A stretch of 63,742 nt of DNA from Streptomyces griseoluteus (GTDB lineage: Bacteria > Actinomycetota > Actinomycetes > Streptomycetales > Streptomycetaceae), in the NCBI GenBank assembly GCA_000717735.1, contig JOBE01000046.1, positions 1-63,742 on the forward strand. Direction: 5' to 3'. This document shows positions 6,421 through 15,416 of the stretch, piece by piece. Made by a program: the position numbers and the translations under genes. Numbering within the stretch: the stretch's first letter is position 1; every line of letters starts with the position of its first letter. The notes under the pieces were generated by a model that was not told the origin of the DNA, made no database searches, and saw only the letters and a list, made by a program, of their open reading frames with translations.

Positions 6421-7751
6421 TAGGCCTCCGACCGGTCCCCCAGGTCCAGCGCCGCCGCCACCCTCGTCGCCACCGACTCCGCGAAGACCACGTCGTCCCG
6501 CTCGAAGGGCGCCCGGCGCGCGTCCCGCAGGAACGTCAGGACGCCGAGGGTCCGGCCCCGGGAGCGCAGCGCCACGCACACCGCGTGCGCCGCCTCGCCC
6601 GGCCACTGGTGGGCCTCCGCCCACACCTCCGCCGTCCGGCCGGCGCTCGCCCGTACCGTGCCCACCCGGTCCCAGGCCTGCAGCGCCGGATGCCTCGGCC
6701 CGTACCGCAGCGGGATGCCGCCGCCCACGACCGGCGAGGCGGGGCCGGGGGCGCCCGCCGGAGTCGCCAGGGTCCGGGTCAGGCGCCGCTCCCCGGCGAC
6801 CCGGTCGACGAGGGCGTGGTCGGCGAACCCGGCAAGGGCGAAGTCGAGCAGCACCGCCGCCGCCTCCGCCGGGTCCTCGCACTCCGCCGCCGCCGCGCCC
6901 GCCCGGTGCAGCTGACTCCACCGGAACCGCAGCCGGTCCGCCTCCCGCGCCGCGAGGCGCTCCTCCGTCACGTCCTGGAACAGCCAGGCCACCCCCAGCG
7001 GCACCGGCTCCTCCGCCATCGGCGACGAAAGCCGCAGGAAGCCGCTGCGCCAGCACCGGCGGCGCTCCCCCGTCGTCGTCCGGATCGTCACCCACACCTC
7101 GGCCGGCGCGGACGGACTGCCCTCCGCCAGGACGTGCTGGAGCGCGCCCTCCAGCTCCTCCGCGCCCTGCACGACGACATCACCGAGCGGGCGCCCCAGC
7201 AGGGCCGTACGGCCGGTTCCGAAGGCGCGGGCCGCGTGGCCGTTGACCATGGCGGGGCGCAGATCGGCGTCGACGAGCACGACCCCCCAGGAGGCGTCCT
7301 CGAACAGGGCTTCGCTGAGGGCCACCGAGCGTTCCAGGTCGAGCTGGACGTGGACCTCGCTGAACGCGAAGTAGACCCCCGCCGGGCGGCCGTCCGCGCC
7401 GCGCACCCCGGCGGCCTGGCTCCGTACGAGGACCCGGCCGCCGTCCTTGCGGAGCAGCGCCAGCTCGTGGACCTGCCGCCCGGGTCCCCTCATGGCGCCC
7501 ATGACCCGCCGCAGGGTCTCCTCGGCGTCGGCGCTGCGCGCCGCCCACCCTTCGAAGCCGTGCCGTCCGACGGCCTCTTCCGCGGACCAGCCGAGGATCC
7601 GCTCGGCCTCGCGGTTCCAGTGTGTGACCGTCCCGTCGGCGTCGAAGGCGCAGAGCGCCGCGTCCATCCCGTCGAGCAGCGCCGCCAGCAGATCGGCCCC
7701 GGCTCCGGAAACGGAGGCCGTCTCGCTCGCGGACCCCGTGAAAGCACTCAT
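6420..7751 (-). CDS. PAS-PAS-GAF signal-sensing protein
   Basis: 443 residues. PAS 1 at about 20-135 (LLDGMDAALCAFDADGTVTHWN...GWSAEE), PAS 2 at about 150-265 with a PAC-like LFQDVTEERLAARE linker that is probably helical, and a GAF-like domain at about 290-435. There is no kinase, phosphatase, GGDEF or DNA-binding output domain, so it must act through a partner or is a reduced relative of the PAS-GAF-PP2C phosphatases common in Streptomyces. The start is ATG 7751 behind GGGGGG. The 104-bp gap to pdxH carries its promoter. Confidence 0.8.
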   Translation of the reverse strand: MSAFTGSASETASVSGAGADLLAALLDGMDAALCAFDADGTVTHWNREAERILGWSAEEAVGRHGFEGWAARSADAEETLRRVMGAMRGPGRQVHELALLRKDGGRVLVRSQAAGVRGADGRPAGVYFAFSEVHVQLDLERSVALSEALFEDASWGVVLVDADLRPAMVNGHAARAFGTGRTALLGRPLGDVVVQGAEELEGALQHVLAEGSPSAPAEVWVTIRTTTGERRRCWRSGFLRLSSPMAEEPVPLGVAWLFQDVTEERLAAREADRLRFRWSQLHRAGAAAAECEDPAEAAAVLLDFALAGFADHALVDRVAGERRLTRTLATPAGAPGPASPVVGGGIPLRYGPRHPALQAWDRVGTVRASAGRTAEVWAEAHQWPGEAAHAVCVALRSRGRTLGVLTFLRDARRAPFERDDVVFAESVATRVAAALDLGDRSEA

Positions 7752-7855
7752 GCCGCACCCCCCATGCTGCGGCCATTCAACTGGAACGTGACGCAGAGCA
7801 CATCGGCTTCGCCGAAATCGTTGCATCGCGGAAACAGGCGGGCACGCGCGCGTGC

Positions 7856-8542
7856 TCAGGGCGCGAGGCGCTCCACCCGCCAGGTCTCGCCGTTCTCGCC
7901 GTCCTCGCCGTTCTCGCGGACGTAGCGCAGGCGGTCGTGGAGGCGGTTCTCGTGGCCCTGCCAGAACTCGACCGCGTCCGGGACGACCCTGACGCCGCCC
8001 CACTCCGGAGGCACCGGCACCTGGGTGCCCTCCGGGTAGCGCGCGGCCAGTTCCTCGTACCGGGCGAGGAGTTCGGCGCGGGAGGCGATCACCGAGGACT
8101 GGCGGCTCGCCCAGGCGCCGAGCTGCGATCCGTGCGGGCGGGTGCGGAAGTACGCGACCGTCTCGTCGCGGCCGACGCGCTCGGCGCGGCCCGTGACGAT
8201 GATCTGCCGGGCCAGCGGGTGCCAGGGGAAGAGCAGCGAGGCGTACGGGTTGCCCGCGAGTTCCGCGCCCTTGCGGGAGTCGTAGTTGGTGAAGAAGACG
8301 AAGCCGGCCCGGTCGTAGTGCTTCAGGAGGACCGTCCGGGAGGACGGCCGGCCGCCGGGCGTGGCGGTGGAGACGATCATCGCGTTCGGCTCGTGGATCG
8401 CCGGGTTCTCGGCGGTCTCCTTGAACCAGCGGGTGAACTGCGCGATCGGCTCGGGCGCGAGGTCGGCCGCGGAGAGTTCCGTGGTGCGGTACTGCTCGCG
8501 CATGTCGGCGGGATCCAGTGCGTCGTTCGCGGTGTCGGTCAC
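7856..8542 (-). CDS. pdxH: Pyridoxamine/pyridoxine 5'-phosphate oxidase
   Basis: 228 residues, close to the family norm. It oxidises PNP/PMP to pyridoxal 5'-phosphate using FMN and O2. Visible signatures: REQYR near the N-terminus, [20 protein letters not shown] (FMN phosphate-binding), [19 protein letters not shown], and the C-terminal [16 protein letters not shown] followed by WRVERLAP. The start is GTG 8542 with an AGGA about 10 nt before it; an upstream in-frame start would add an Arg-rich tail not typical of the family. Divergent from citrate synthase. Confidence 0.92.
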   Translation of the reverse strand: MTDTANDALDPADMREQYRTTELSAADLAPEPIAQFTRWFKETAENPAIHEPNAMIVSTATPGGRPSSRTVLLKHYDRAGFVFFTNYDSRKGAELAGNPYASLLFPWHPLARQIIVTGRAERVGRDETVAYFRTRPHGSQLGAWASRQSSVIASRAELLARYEELAARYPEGTQVPVPPEWGGVRVVPDAVEFWQGHENRLHDRLRYVRENGEDGENGETWRVERLAP

Positions 8543-8776
8543 GGGGCCATCCTGCCGCAGGGGCCCGTCCCGCCGGCACCGAGGCGTCCTGCCGCAGCGC
8601 CTCAGTCTGCCCGGCACCACGTGCCATCAACCCATACTCGCCGGATCGGCGCAGTGTGCCGGATGTCACGCTTCCCCGCATCATCGGAACCGTACAGACT
8701 CTTGGGCTGGACGACTGTTGCATTCCCACCATCGACCACCATCCGGTTGATCGATCATCGATAGAGGAGCCGCCTG

Positions 8777-9877
8777 ATGTCCGACTTCGTACCCGGGCTC
8801 GAGGGAGTCGTCGCGTTCGAGACGGAGATCGCCGAACCCGACAAGGAAGGCGGCGCCCTCCGGTACCGCGGCGTCGACATCGAGGACCTGGTCGGTCACG
8901 TCTCGTTCGGCAACGTCTGGGGCCTGCTCGTCGACGGCGCCTTCAACCCCGGGCTGCCCGCCGCCGAGCCGTTCCCCATCCCGGTGCACTCCGGCGACAT
9001 CCGCGTCGACGTCCAGTCCGCGCTCGCCATGCTCGCGCCCGTGTGGGGCCTCAAACCGCTCCTCGACATCTCCGTCGAGCAGGCCCGCGACGACCTCGCC
9101 CGCGCGGCCGTGATGGCCCTCTCGTACGTCGCCCAGTCCGCCCGCGGCCAGGGCCAGCCCATGGTCCCGCAGAGCGAGATCGACAAGGCCGAGTCCGTCG
9201 TCGAGCGCTTCATGATCCGCTGGCGCGGCGAGCCCGACCCGAAGCACGTCAAGGCCGTCGACGCCTACTGGACCTCCGCCGCCGAGCACGGCATGAACGC
9301 CTCCACGTTCACCGCGCGCGTGATCGCCTCCACCGGTGCCGACGTGGCCGCCTCCCTCTCCGGCGCCGTCGGCGCCATGTCGGGCCCGCTGCACGGCGGC
9401 GCGCCCTCGCGCGTCCTCGGCATGATCGAGGAGATCGAGCGGTCCGGCGACGCCACCGCGTACGTCAAGCAGGCCCTCGACAAGGGCGAGCGCCTGATGG
9501 GCTTCGGCCACCGCGTCTACCGCGCCGAGGACCCCCGCGCGCGCGTGCTGCGCCGCACCGCGAAGGAGCTCGACGCCCCGCGCTACGAGGTCGCCGCCGC
9601 CCTGGAGAAGGCCGCCCTCGAAGAGCTGCACAGCCGCAGGCCCGACCGGATCCTGGCGACGAACGTGGAGTTCTGGGCGGCCATCGTCCTGGACTTCGCC
9701 GAGGTCCCCGCGCACATGTTCACGTCGATGTTCAGCTGCGCCCGTACGGCCGGCTGGTCGGCGCACATCCTGGAGCAGAAGCGCACCGGGCGCCTGGTCC
9801 GCCCGTCCGCCCGCTACACGGGCCCCGGCAAGCGGGACCCGCGCGACATCGAGGGTTACGCCGACATCGCCGGCTGA
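8777..9877 (+). CDS. Citrate synthase family protein (type 2, short form)
   Basis: 366 residues. The expected active-site histidines are present: His171 (EHGMNAST), His206 (GPLHGGAPS) and His245 (GFGHRVYR). At the usual catalytic Asp the sequence reads NVEFW, Glu298 replacing Asp. It condenses oxaloacetate with an acyl-CoA, acetyl-CoA by default; 2-methylcitrate synthesis cannot be excluded. GAGGAG precedes ATG 8777. The 234-bp divergent region with pdxH contains a TTGATCGATCATCGAT palindromic stretch near 8747-8762. The 3' end overlaps the convergent oxygenase gene by 22 bp. Confidence 0.9.
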   Translation: MSDFVPGLEGVVAFETEIAEPDKEGGALRYRGVDIEDLVGHVSFGNVWGLLVDGAFNPGLPAAEPFPIPVHSGDIRVDVQSALAMLAPVWGLKPLLDISVEQARDDLARAAVMALSYVAQSARGQGQPMVPQSEIDKAESVVERFMIRWRGEPDPKHVKAVDAYWTSAAEHGMNASTFTARVIASTGADVAASLSGAVGAMSGPLHGGAPSRVLGMIEEIERSGDATAYVKQALDKGERLMGFGHRVYRAEDPRARVLRRTAKELDAPRYEVAAALEKAALEELHSRRPDRILATNVEFWAAIVLDFAEVPAHMFTSMFSCARTAGWSAHILEQKRTGRLVRPSARYTGPGKRDPRDIEGYADIAG

Positions 9878-10899
9878 GCCTCCGGGTGGAGGAGGAGCTC
9901 CGCGTGGTGGCGTGCCGCCACGAGGGGATGGGCGCGGAGCTTCCCCTTCAGGGCGTTGAACCCGTACTCGGCGAACAGCGGGTTCGCCGGGTCGTGCGTG
10001 ACGCCGGGCGCCGTGGCCGCGTGCGGGAAGGCGAGCGGCGCGATCCGGGCGTCGAGCCGCGGGTTGTAGAAGAAGGGCACGGAGAACCGTTCCGTCGCCC
10101 CGGGCGGGGACACCACACGGTGGTTCGTCGCCAGCAGGTAGCCGTTCGTGGCCACCTCGAGGAGCTCGCCCAGGTTCACGACGAACGCGCCCGGCAGCGG
10201 CGGCACGTCGTGGAAGTTCCCGTCCTCCCGCTGGACCTGGAGCCCGCCCACCTGGTCCTGGAGCAGCAGGGTGAGGAAGCCGTAGTCCTTGTGCGCGCCG
10301 ACGCCCTGGTCGTCGCCCTCGCCGCTGCTGCCCGGGTAGCGCACCAGCTTGAGCTGCGGGTGGGCGCGCGGCCCGAAGATGTCGTCGTAGAAGTCCGCGG
10401 GCGCGCCGATCGAGGCGAGCAGCTCGTGCAGCAGCCGCTCGGCGACGCCGCTGAGCCGGTCGATCCAGTGCAGTGCGGCGGTACGCAGCTCGGGGAGCGC
10501 GGCCGGCCACTGGTTGGGGCCTTCGAGCCACCAGTACGGGGCTTCCCAGGGCGCGGGGGCGTGCGCGGGGCGCTCGGCGCCGATGTCGAGCTGGTCGCGC
10601 CAGTCACGGGCGCCCTGGGTGCGCTCGTCGCCGATGCGGGTGTAGCCGCGGAAGTGCGGCGAGTTGATGTTGTCGAGGGCGAGCCGGTCGGCCTCGGGCA
10701 GCGCGAAGAAGGCGTGCATCGCGGTGGTGAGGGCCCGGGTCTCGGCCTCGGTCACACCGTGCCCGACGAGCTGGAAGAAGCCGACGTCATGGGCGGCCGA
10801 GTGGAGCTGCGCGTGAAGGAGCCGGCGTGCCTGGGGGTCCCGGTCGGCGGCCGAGAGGTCGACGATGGGGAGCTGGGACGGGTACGAGCTGTTCGTCAT
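9856..10899 (-). CDS. Isopenicillin-N-synthase-like 2-oxoglutarate/Fe(II) dioxygenase
   Basis: 347 residues. N-terminal DIOX_N region (LPIVDLSAADRD..., FFQLVGHGV), then the 2OG-Fe(II) core: Fe ligands His-x-Asp in GAHKDYGFLTLL, distal His in LATNHRVV and the 2OG-binding RFSVPFF (R-x-S). The substrate is unknown; this family hydroxylates, desaturates or cyclises small molecules. Upstream lies a 24-codon leader ORF of the actinobacterial RRHVD...SC type, which suggests sulfur/cysteine-responsive expression. It has only a weak ribosome site (GCGGATG) and overlaps the end of citrate synthase by 22 bp. Confidence 0.88.
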   Translation of the reverse strand: MTNSSYPSQLPIVDLSAADRDPQARRLLHAQLHSAAHDVGFFQLVGHGVTEAETRALTTAMHAFFALPEADRLALDNINSPHFRGYTRIGDERTQGARDWRDQLDIGAERPAHAPAPWEAPYWWLEGPNQWPAALPELRTAALHWIDRLSGVAERLLHELLASIGAPADFYDDIFGPRAHPQLKLVRYPGSSGEGDDQGVGAHKDYGFLTLLLQDQVGGLQVQREDGNFHDVPPLPGAFVVNLGELLEVATNGYLLATNHRVVSPPGATERFSVPFFYNPRLDARIAPLAFPHAATAPGVTHDPANPLFAEYGFNALKGKLRAHPLVAARHHAELLLHPEAQPAMSA

Positions 10900-11023
10900 G
10901 GGTGCATCCGCGGGGTGTACGGGTGCCCGGGGCGGCCGCCGAGGGTGGGGCGGGGGCCACGGGTGCCGGTCGGCTTGGGGCTCTGACGGGGGACCCAGGG
11001 GGCGGTGGTGGTGCCCGGGAGGG

Positions 11024-11098
11024 TCAGGCGGAGCGGCGACAGCTCATGGTCGTGACGCGGACGAAGTCCACGTGGCGACGGCGTACGAGCGTAGGCAT
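11024..11098 (-). CDS. Putative cysteine-responsive leader peptide
   Basis: 24 residues: MPTLVRRRHVDFVRV then TTMSCRRSA. The RRHVD-x-x-RV-x-x-x-S-C pattern matches the short leader peptides found upstream of many actinobacterial sulfur-metabolism genes, where translation through the Cys codon is thought to control downstream expression. The gene appears leaderless: TACTCT (11105-11110 on the minus strand) ends 6 nt before the ATG. It is 124 bp upstream of the dioxygenase, and the GC-rich spacer contains several short inverted repeats that could form an attenuator. Confidence 0.75.
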   Translation of the reverse strand: MPTLVRRRHVDFVRVTTMSCRRSA

Positions 11099-11266
11099 GC
11101 GACCAGAGTACTGCGGGCCGGGGAGATCGACTGTGGCCCGGGTCACGTCCGGGGCGGGTCCCCGGGGGGCTGTTCAAAGTGCCGGGCGTACGCGAAGATC
11201 GCCGCCATTGCGTGTCGAGTACACGCCAAGCTTCCCGTCGCAGCATCCCATCGCAGGAGGATGTCC

Positions 11267-12334
11267 ATGACCCGCCGCACCTCTCGTGGCCTGGTCGCCG
11301 CGGCCGCCGTCACCGTGGCCACCGCCACCGCGGCGCTGCTCCCGTCCACGGGAGCCGTCGCCGCCTCGCCGCAGCCCTCGTCGCTGTCGGCCGCCTCGCT
11401 GCCGCAGGCCCGCATCTTCATGGTGAACCCGGTCCAGTCCACCGGCGACCAGACCCTCGCCGACCACAAGGACTCCGCGAGCGACGTCCCCGCCTCCGCG
11501 TACACCCTCGCCACGCTGCGGAACCTCGGCGCGAGCGGCGGCCTGTCCGGCAAGTGGGTCGAGATCCGCTCCGAGACCGGCAAGCCCGCCACGGTCGCCG
11601 GCGCCGCCTCGTACAACCGCTCCGACGACGAGTTCGAGCAGGTCATGGCGTACTTCTGGGTCAACGAGGCGCAGGAGTACCTCCAGGGCCTCGGCTTCGG
11701 CACCGAGCTGCCCGGGGCCAACGACCGCGTGCAGCCGGTCCGGCTCAACCAGTGGGGCGCCGACAACTCCTACTTCACCGACAAGAAGGCCGAGATCCGC
11801 CTCGGCAAGGGCGGTGTGGACGACGCCGAGGACGCCGAGGTCGTCGTCCACGAGTACGGCCACGCCGTGCACCACGCCCAGGTCCCCGGCTTCGGCACGA
11901 CCGCGGAGTCCGGCGCCATCGGCGAGGCCTTCGGCGACTACCTGGCCATGGCCGTCGGCACGCACGCGGTCGAGAAGTACGGCTGGCCCCTGAAGGCCGA
12001 CGCGGCCTGCGTCGCCGACTGGGACGCCACCGGCTACAGCGAGGCCCCGCACTGCCTGCGCCGCCTCGACGGCACCAAGACGTACGCGGACCGCGAGGGC
12101 GAGGTGCACGCCGACGGCGAGATCTGGTCCCGGGCGCTCCTCGACATCCACACCTCCCTCGGCGCGCGCACCGCCGGCCGGATCATCGTGAACGCGCAGT
12201 TCGGCTTCGCGCCCGACACCAGCTTCGAGGCGGCGGCCCGGACGACGGTGGCGACGGCGGAGCGGATGTACGGGGCGGGTGCGGCGGCCGCCGTACGGGA
12301 CGCCTTCCGGGCCCGCGAGATCCCGGGGGTCTGA
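11267..12334 (+). CDS. Secreted zinc metallopeptidase (gluzincin, M36/M4-like)
   Basis: 355 residues. A Tat/Sec-like signal (MTRRTSRGLVAAAAVTVATA...AVAA) precedes the peptidase domain. The zinc site is HEYGH at residues 195-199, with the downstream glutamate in AIGEAFGDYLA, the thermolysin/fungalysin arrangement. There is no large propeptide, so it is shorter than typical M36 fungalysins. ATG 11267 is preferred to ATG 11261, because AGGAGG lies directly against 11261 but 6 nt before 11267. It probably digests extracellular protein. It ends at a strong terminator shared with the convergent TetR gene. Confidence 0.85.
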   Translation: MTRRTSRGLVAAAAVTVATATAALLPSTGAVAASPQPSSLSAASLPQARIFMVNPVQSTGDQTLADHKDSASDVPASAYTLATLRNLGASGGLSGKWVEIRSETGKPATVAGAASYNRSDDEFEQVMAYFWVNEAQEYLQGLGFGTELPGANDRVQPVRLNQWGADNSYFTDKKAEIRLGKGGVDDAEDAEVVVHEYGHAVHHAQVPGFGTTAESGAIGEAFGDYLAMAVGTHAVEKYGWPLKADAACVADWDATGYSEAPHCLRRLDGTKTYADREGEVHADGEIWSRALLDIHTSLGARTAGRIIVNAQFGFAPDTSFEAAARTTVATAERMYGAGAAAAVRDAFRAREIPGV

Positions 12335-12362
12335 GGGGCTTGGGTCCGCCAGGGCCCTGGGA

Positions 12363-12390
12363 CCTGTCCGGCGGACCATGGCCGGACAGG
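12363..12390. terminator. Bidirectional hairpin
   Basis: CCTGTCCGGC (12363-12372) pairs perfectly with GCCGGACAGG (12381-12390), loop 8 nt, between the convergent metallopeptidase and TetR genes. Confidence 0.85.
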
Positions 12391-12392
12391 CC

Positions 12393-13034
12393 CTAACCCG
12401 TCAGGGCTTCGTTCACGAGCCGCGCCCACTGGGACACCACCCGTTCCCGGCGGGCGCGGTCGTCCGTCAGGAGGGTGGCGAGGCCCAGGCCCCGCGCCAT
12501 GTCCAGGAGCCCCTGGACGGTCTCGCGGACGCCGGGGCGGGACTCGTCCGCGCCCAGGACCTCGACGGCGATGCGGTGGGACTCGCGGCCGACACGGGCC
12601 TCCAGCTCCGCGACCCGGTCGCGGAGCTGGTCCTCGTCGGCGGCGGCGACCCACAGGTGGAGGGCGGCCCGGAAGAGGGGGCCCGTGTAGAGGTCGACGA
12701 TGCCGCAGACGGCCTCCTCCCGGTTGTCGGACGGGAGGGCGCGCAGCGCCTGGGAGCGTTCCTCCGCGACGTACTCGACGGCGGCCGTGAACAGGTCCTC
12801 GCGGGTCGGGAAGTGGTGCTGGGCGGCGCCCCGGGAGACGCCGGCCCGTTCCGCGACGACGGCCACCGTGGAGCCCGCCCAGCCGTGTTCGGCCAGGCAG
12901 GACACGGCGGCTTCCAGGAGCCGCTGCCGGGTGGCGCGGCTCCGGTCCTGCTTGGGGTTCCGGTCCTGCTTGGGGTTCCGGTCGGGCTTGGGGTTCCGGT
13001 CCGGCTGCCGGTCAGGTGCGGTCAGAGCCGCCAT
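12393..13034 (-). CDS. TetR-family repressor of the acyl-CoA operons
   Basis: 213 residues. An odd Asp/Arg/Asn/Pro/Lys-rich tail (about 30 residues of a 6-residue repeat, DRNPKQ) precedes the HTH (TRQRLLEAAVSCLAEHGW...VSRGAAQHHFPTREDL, about 35-80). The ligand domain, residues 90-213, is FadR/AtuR-like in length. It is the last gene of ligase / enoyl-CoA hydratase / tetR, overlapping the hydratase by 13 bp, so autoregulation is likely. Matching CAAGC-N2-GC(T/C)TG operators lie upstream of this operon and of the carboxylase operon. Ligand inferred to be an acyl-CoA intermediate. Confidence 0.85.
   Translation of the reverse strand: MAALTAPDRQPDRNPKPDRNPKQDRNPKQDRSRATRQRLLEAAVSCLAEHGWAGSTVAVVAERAGVSRGAAQHHFPTREDLFTAAVEYVAEERSQALRALPSDNREEAVCGIVDLYTGPLFRAALHLWVAAADEDQLRDRVAELEARVGRESHRIAVEVLGADESRPGVRETVQGLLDMARGLGLATLLTDDRARRERVVSQWARLVNEALTG
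12941..13012 (-). repeat. 18-bp coding tandem repeat x 4 in the TetR N-terminus
   Basis: Units of TCCGGTCCTGCTTGGGGT at 12941-12958 and 12959-12976 are identical; 12977-12994 and 12995-13012 diverge. They encode a six-residue repeat (DRNPKQ-like). Being a multiple of three, copy number can change without breaking the frame. Confidence 0.9.
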
Positions 13035-13762
13035 GCGGGGTCCCGTCGTTCGAGGAAGGCCGTCATCCCCTCGCGCGCCTCGGCGGAGGCGAAGAGCGTG
13101 GCCGACGTCCGCACCAGGTCCTCCGCGTCGCGTTCGAAGGTCTCCAGGACTCTAGCGGTGACCAGCCGCTTGGCCTCCCGCAGGCCCTGCGGGGAGGCGG
13201 CGCGCAGGGAGTCGAGGATGCCGGGAAGGTCCTCGTCGCCCGCCGTCACGAGACCCATGGCGACGGCCTCCGGGACGCCGAACCGCTCCCCCGTCAGGTA
13301 GTGGCGGGCCGCCGCGCGCGGTTCCAGCTTCGGCAGGAGGGTGAGGGAGATGACGGCGGGGGCGACCCCGATCCGTACCTCCGTGAGGGCGAAGTCCGCG
13401 CCCTCCCCCGCCAGCACGATGTCGCAGGCGCCGAGCAGACCGAGACCGCCGGCCCGGGTGTGGCCGCCGGCGGTGACATGACCGACGACCGGTTTCGGCA
13501 GCTCGACGATCTGCCGGAGCAGGTCCACGAAGGCGTACGGGCTCGGCGGCGCCTTCAGGTCGGCGCCCGCGCTGAAGGTGCTGCCGGTGTGGGTGAGGAC
13601 CACCGCGCGGACCGCCGGGTCCTTGCCGCAGGCGGTGAGCGCGTCGGCGAGTTCGGTGACGAGCGTCCCCGAGAGCGCGTTGCGGGTGGCCGGGGAGTCC
13701 AGGGTGAGGGTGGTGATGCCCCGTTCCTCGGTGACGATGACGGTGTCGGCGGCCGGGCTCAA
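13022..13762 (-). CDS. Enoyl-CoA hydratase/isomerase family protein
   Basis: 246 residues of the crotonase fold, with the oxyanion-hole segments ADLKAPP (near residue 68) and HTRAGGLGLLGACDIVLAG (around residue 105-125). It should hydrate or isomerise an enoyl-CoA. The second catalytic Glu of classical hydratases is not obvious (FALTEVRIGVAPAV carries one candidate Glu). The start is a TTG that overlaps the ligase stop as TTGA, with GAGGGA 6 nt upstream, so the genes are translationally coupled. In an Atu-like pathway it would correspond to AtuE. Confidence 0.88.
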   Translation of the reverse strand: MSPAADTVIVTEERGITTLTLDSPATRNALSGTLVTELADALTACGKDPAVRAVVLTHTGSTFSAGADLKAPPSPYAFVDLLRQIVELPKPVVGHVTAGGHTRAGGLGLLGACDIVLAGEGADFALTEVRIGVAPAVISLTLLPKLEPRAAARHYLTGERFGVPEAVAMGLVTAGDEDLPGILDSLRAASPQGLREAKRLVTARVLETFERDAEDLVRTSATLFASAEAREGMTAFLERRDPAWRL

Positions 13763-15333
13763 GTGCGGTCCCTCAATTCCCTGCGGAGGATCTTCCCGGA
13801 CGCTGCCCGGGGGACGGTGTCGATGAACTCGACGCTGCGGACCTTCTTGTACGGGGCGACGCGGGCGGCGACGTGCGCCATGACGTCCTCGGCGGAGAGG
13901 TCCGGCGCGGCCGGCTGGCGTACGACGAAGGCCTTGGGCATCTCGGTGCCTTCGGCGTCGGTGACGCCGATGACGGCGGCGTCGGCGATGCCGTCGTGGG
14001 TGAGGAGGAGCGCTTCGAGTTCGGCGGGGGCGACCTGGAAGCCCTTGTACTTGATCAGCTCCTTGACGCGGTCGACGACGAACAGCCAGCCGTCGGCGTC
14101 GACCCGCCCGATGTCGCCGGTGTGCACCCAGCCGTCGGCGTCGATCATGGCGGCGGTGGCGTCGGGGCGCCCGAGGTAGCCCTTCATGACCTGCGGCCCC
14201 CGGATGGCGACCTCGCCCTCCTCGCCCGGGGCGGCGTCCTTCGACGGGTCGTCGAGGGAGAGGATCCGCATCTCGGTGGAGGGCAGCAGCTTGCCGACGG
14301 TGCCGGGCGGGGGGTTCGGGGCGTCGAGGGGGACGACGTGGGTGCCGGGGGACAGCTCCGTCATGCCGTACGCCTGGAGGACCGGCGGCAGCCCGAGCCG
14401 CGCCGAACAGGCCTCGGCGAGGGCCGCGTCGAGCGGGGCGGCGGCGCTGACGATGTACTCCAGGGAGGACAGGTCGTAGTCGGCGACGGCCGGGTGCTTG
14501 GCGAGGGCGAGGACGATCGGCGGGGCCACGTACAGGCCGTTGATGCGGTGCTTCTGGATGGCGGCGAGGAAGGTGTCGAGCTCGAAGCGGGGCAGGACCA
14601 CGACGGTGGCGCCCTGGCGGAGGGGCGCGTTCATGAGAGCGGTGAGCCCGTATATGTGGAAGAAGGGCAGCACGGCGAGAATGCGGTCCCCCGGTCCCAT
14701 CGGGATGACCGGCTCCAGCTGGGCCAGGTTGGTGGCGATGGAGGCGTGCGTGAGCATCACGCCCTTGGGGACGCCGGTGGTGCCGGAGGAGTACGGGAGG
14801 GCGGCGACGTCCTCGTCGGGGTCGACGTCGATCTCGGGCACGGGTCCGGTGGAGCCGAGGAACGCCTGCAACGACCGCACGTCACCGGCCTCCGCCTGGT
14901 CGCAGACGAAGATCTCCTCGATCCCGCCCGCGAGTTCGGCGGCGGCGCGGGCGGAGGCGAGCAGCGGCGACACGGTCACGATCCAGCGCGCGGCCGAGTC
15001 CCTGAGCTGCTTGGCGAACTCCTCGGGCGTGGCGAGTGGGTGCACGGTGGTGACGGCGGCGCCGGCGCGCGTGGCGGCGTAGAAGGCGACGGGGAACAGC
15101 ACGGTGTTGGGGCTGTGCAGCGCGAGCACGTCCCCCTTCCGCACCCCGGCCTCGGCGAGCCCGGCGGCCACGAGCCGGTGGAAGGCGTCGATCTGCCCGT
15201 ACGTGAGGGTGAGCTCGCCGGTCCCGTCGATCAGCGCGGGCAGGTCGCCGCGCTCGGCGGCGCGGCCGAGGACGGCGTCGTGGATGGGGAGGGAGACGGT
15301 GGACACGTTCTCGTACTCACTGCGGAACACCAT
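13759..15333 (-). CDS. Acyl-CoA synthetase / 4-coumarate-CoA ligase-like AMP-forming enzyme
   Basis: 524 residues of the ANL superfamily. Motifs in order: P-loop YSSGTTGVPKGVMLTH (about 175-190), YGMTELSPGTH, WVHTGDIGRVDADG, RVKELIKYKGFQVAPAELE and the C-terminal catalytic Lys in PRAASGKILRREL. It adenylates a carboxylic acid and transfers it to CoA. It is the first gene of the operon with the hydratase and TetR. The start is ATG 15333 behind AGGGGG; the shared operator is 84 bp upstream. The true acid substrate is unknown; context suggests a branched or isoprenoid acid. Confidence 0.9.
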   Translation of the reverse strand: MVFRSEYENVSTVSLPIHDAVLGRAAERGDLPALIDGTGELTLTYGQIDAFHRLVAAGLAEAGVRKGDVLALHSPNTVLFPVAFYAATRAGAAVTTVHPLATPEEFAKQLRDSAARWIVTVSPLLASARAAAELAGGIEEIFVCDQAEAGDVRSLQAFLGSTGPVPEIDVDPDEDVAALPYSSGTTGVPKGVMLTHASIATNLAQLEPVIPMGPGDRILAVLPFFHIYGLTALMNAPLRQGATVVVLPRFELDTFLAAIQKHRINGLYVAPPIVLALAKHPAVADYDLSSLEYIVSAAAPLDAALAEACSARLGLPPVLQAYGMTELSPGTHVVPLDAPNPPPGTVGKLLPSTEMRILSLDDPSKDAAPGEEGEVAIRGPQVMKGYLGRPDATAAMIDADGWVHTGDIGRVDADGWLFVVDRVKELIKYKGFQVAPAELEALLLTHDGIADAAVIGVTDAEGTEMPKAFVVRQPAAPDLSAEDVMAHVAARVAPYKKVRSVEFIDTVPRAASGKILRRELRDRT

Positions 15334-15416
15334 GCGTTGCCCCCTGAGCGGTGGAAGGTGGTCGCCAGGATCGCCCGTACCGGTACGGCTTGGGGAGACC
15401 CTGGCACCACTCCATC

